Position numbers and translations under genes: made by a program | Origin: an uncultured Sutterella sp. | Lineage (GTDB): Bacteria; Pseudomonadota; Gammaproteobacteria; Burkholderiales; Burkholderiaceae_F | NCBI GenBank assembly: GCA_905194315.1 | Contig: CAJJRX010000025.1 | Coordinates: forward strand, 1 to 30,114 | Direction of reading: 5' to 3' | Length of the DNA: 30,114 bases | Notes under the pieces: model-generated | What the model was told of the DNA's origin: nothing | The model's database searches: none | Seen by the model: the letters and a program-made list of their open reading frames with translations, nothing else | Shown: piece after piece, positions 30,097-30,114 of the stretch | How the letters are laid out: each line of letters opens with the position of its first letter | How positions within the stretch are numbered: the first letter of the stretch is position 1

Positions 30097-30114
30097 TTCC
30101 ACACCACCCACCGT

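Overview
The window looks like chromosomal DNA of an anaerobic or microaerophilic betaproteobacterium, most likely a gut-type member of Burkholderiales such as the Sutterellaceae. This is an inference from three things: the Burkholderiales-like order fba / purC-purE-purK / tsaC, a Wolinella-type di-heme fumarate reductase cytochrome b, and two FNR-type sites (one perfect) in front of respiratory genes. No 16S gene is present to settle it. Most of the window is compact housekeeping DNA. No phage, CRISPR array, integrase or complete insertion sequence was seen.

Layout. Positions 1-540 hold no convincing gene. A minus-strand tRNA-Thr(CGU) with its own promoter and terminator follows (541-746). 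Next come tsaE-amiC (888-2754), fba (2934-3998), dgkA (4128-4538) and the purine genes purC, purE and purK (4679-7380), with two successive terminator-like hairpins between purC and purE. A tight four-gene run follows: tsaC, a yffB-like ArsC-family gene, an EamA transporter and murI (7535-10644). A minus-strand pair (a hotdog thioesterase and a KynB-type cyclase) overlaps by four bases. It is followed by a nitroreductase, a DUF72 protein and an orphan FixJ/LuxR-type response regulator. thiC, on the minus strand, is preceded by a TPP riboswitch; purB is next.

Molybdate and respiration. modABC (minus) and modE (plus) diverge from a short control region carrying a perfect 9+9 inverted repeat that resembles a ModE operator. 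Immediately beyond is a NapC/NirT-type tetraheme cytochrome c with an FNR-like site upstream; its first haem motif is CX3CH rather than CXXCH. Then come pepN-fbp, a LapA-domain membrane/coiled-coil protein, upp with a clear sigma70 promoter, and a frdC-like cytochrome b with a perfect FNR box. That last gene is terminated without frdA or frdB beside it.

How the genes work together. purC, E, K and B belong to IMP synthesis, and thiC diverts its intermediate AIR into thiamine pyrimidine. fba and fbp serve gluconeogenesis or sugar-phosphate cycling. tsaC and tsaE serve the t6A tRNA modification. murI and amiC act on peptidoglycan. mod, the tetraheme cytochrome and frdC fit anaerobic respiration that feeds electrons from quinol to molybdoenzymes or fumarate.

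The least explained DNA is the right end (29158-30114): a tandem array of about 4.5 copies of a 165-bp unit. Each unit carries inverted repeats, and substitutions between copies partly preserve or restore pairing. This is the best candidate here for something undescribed.
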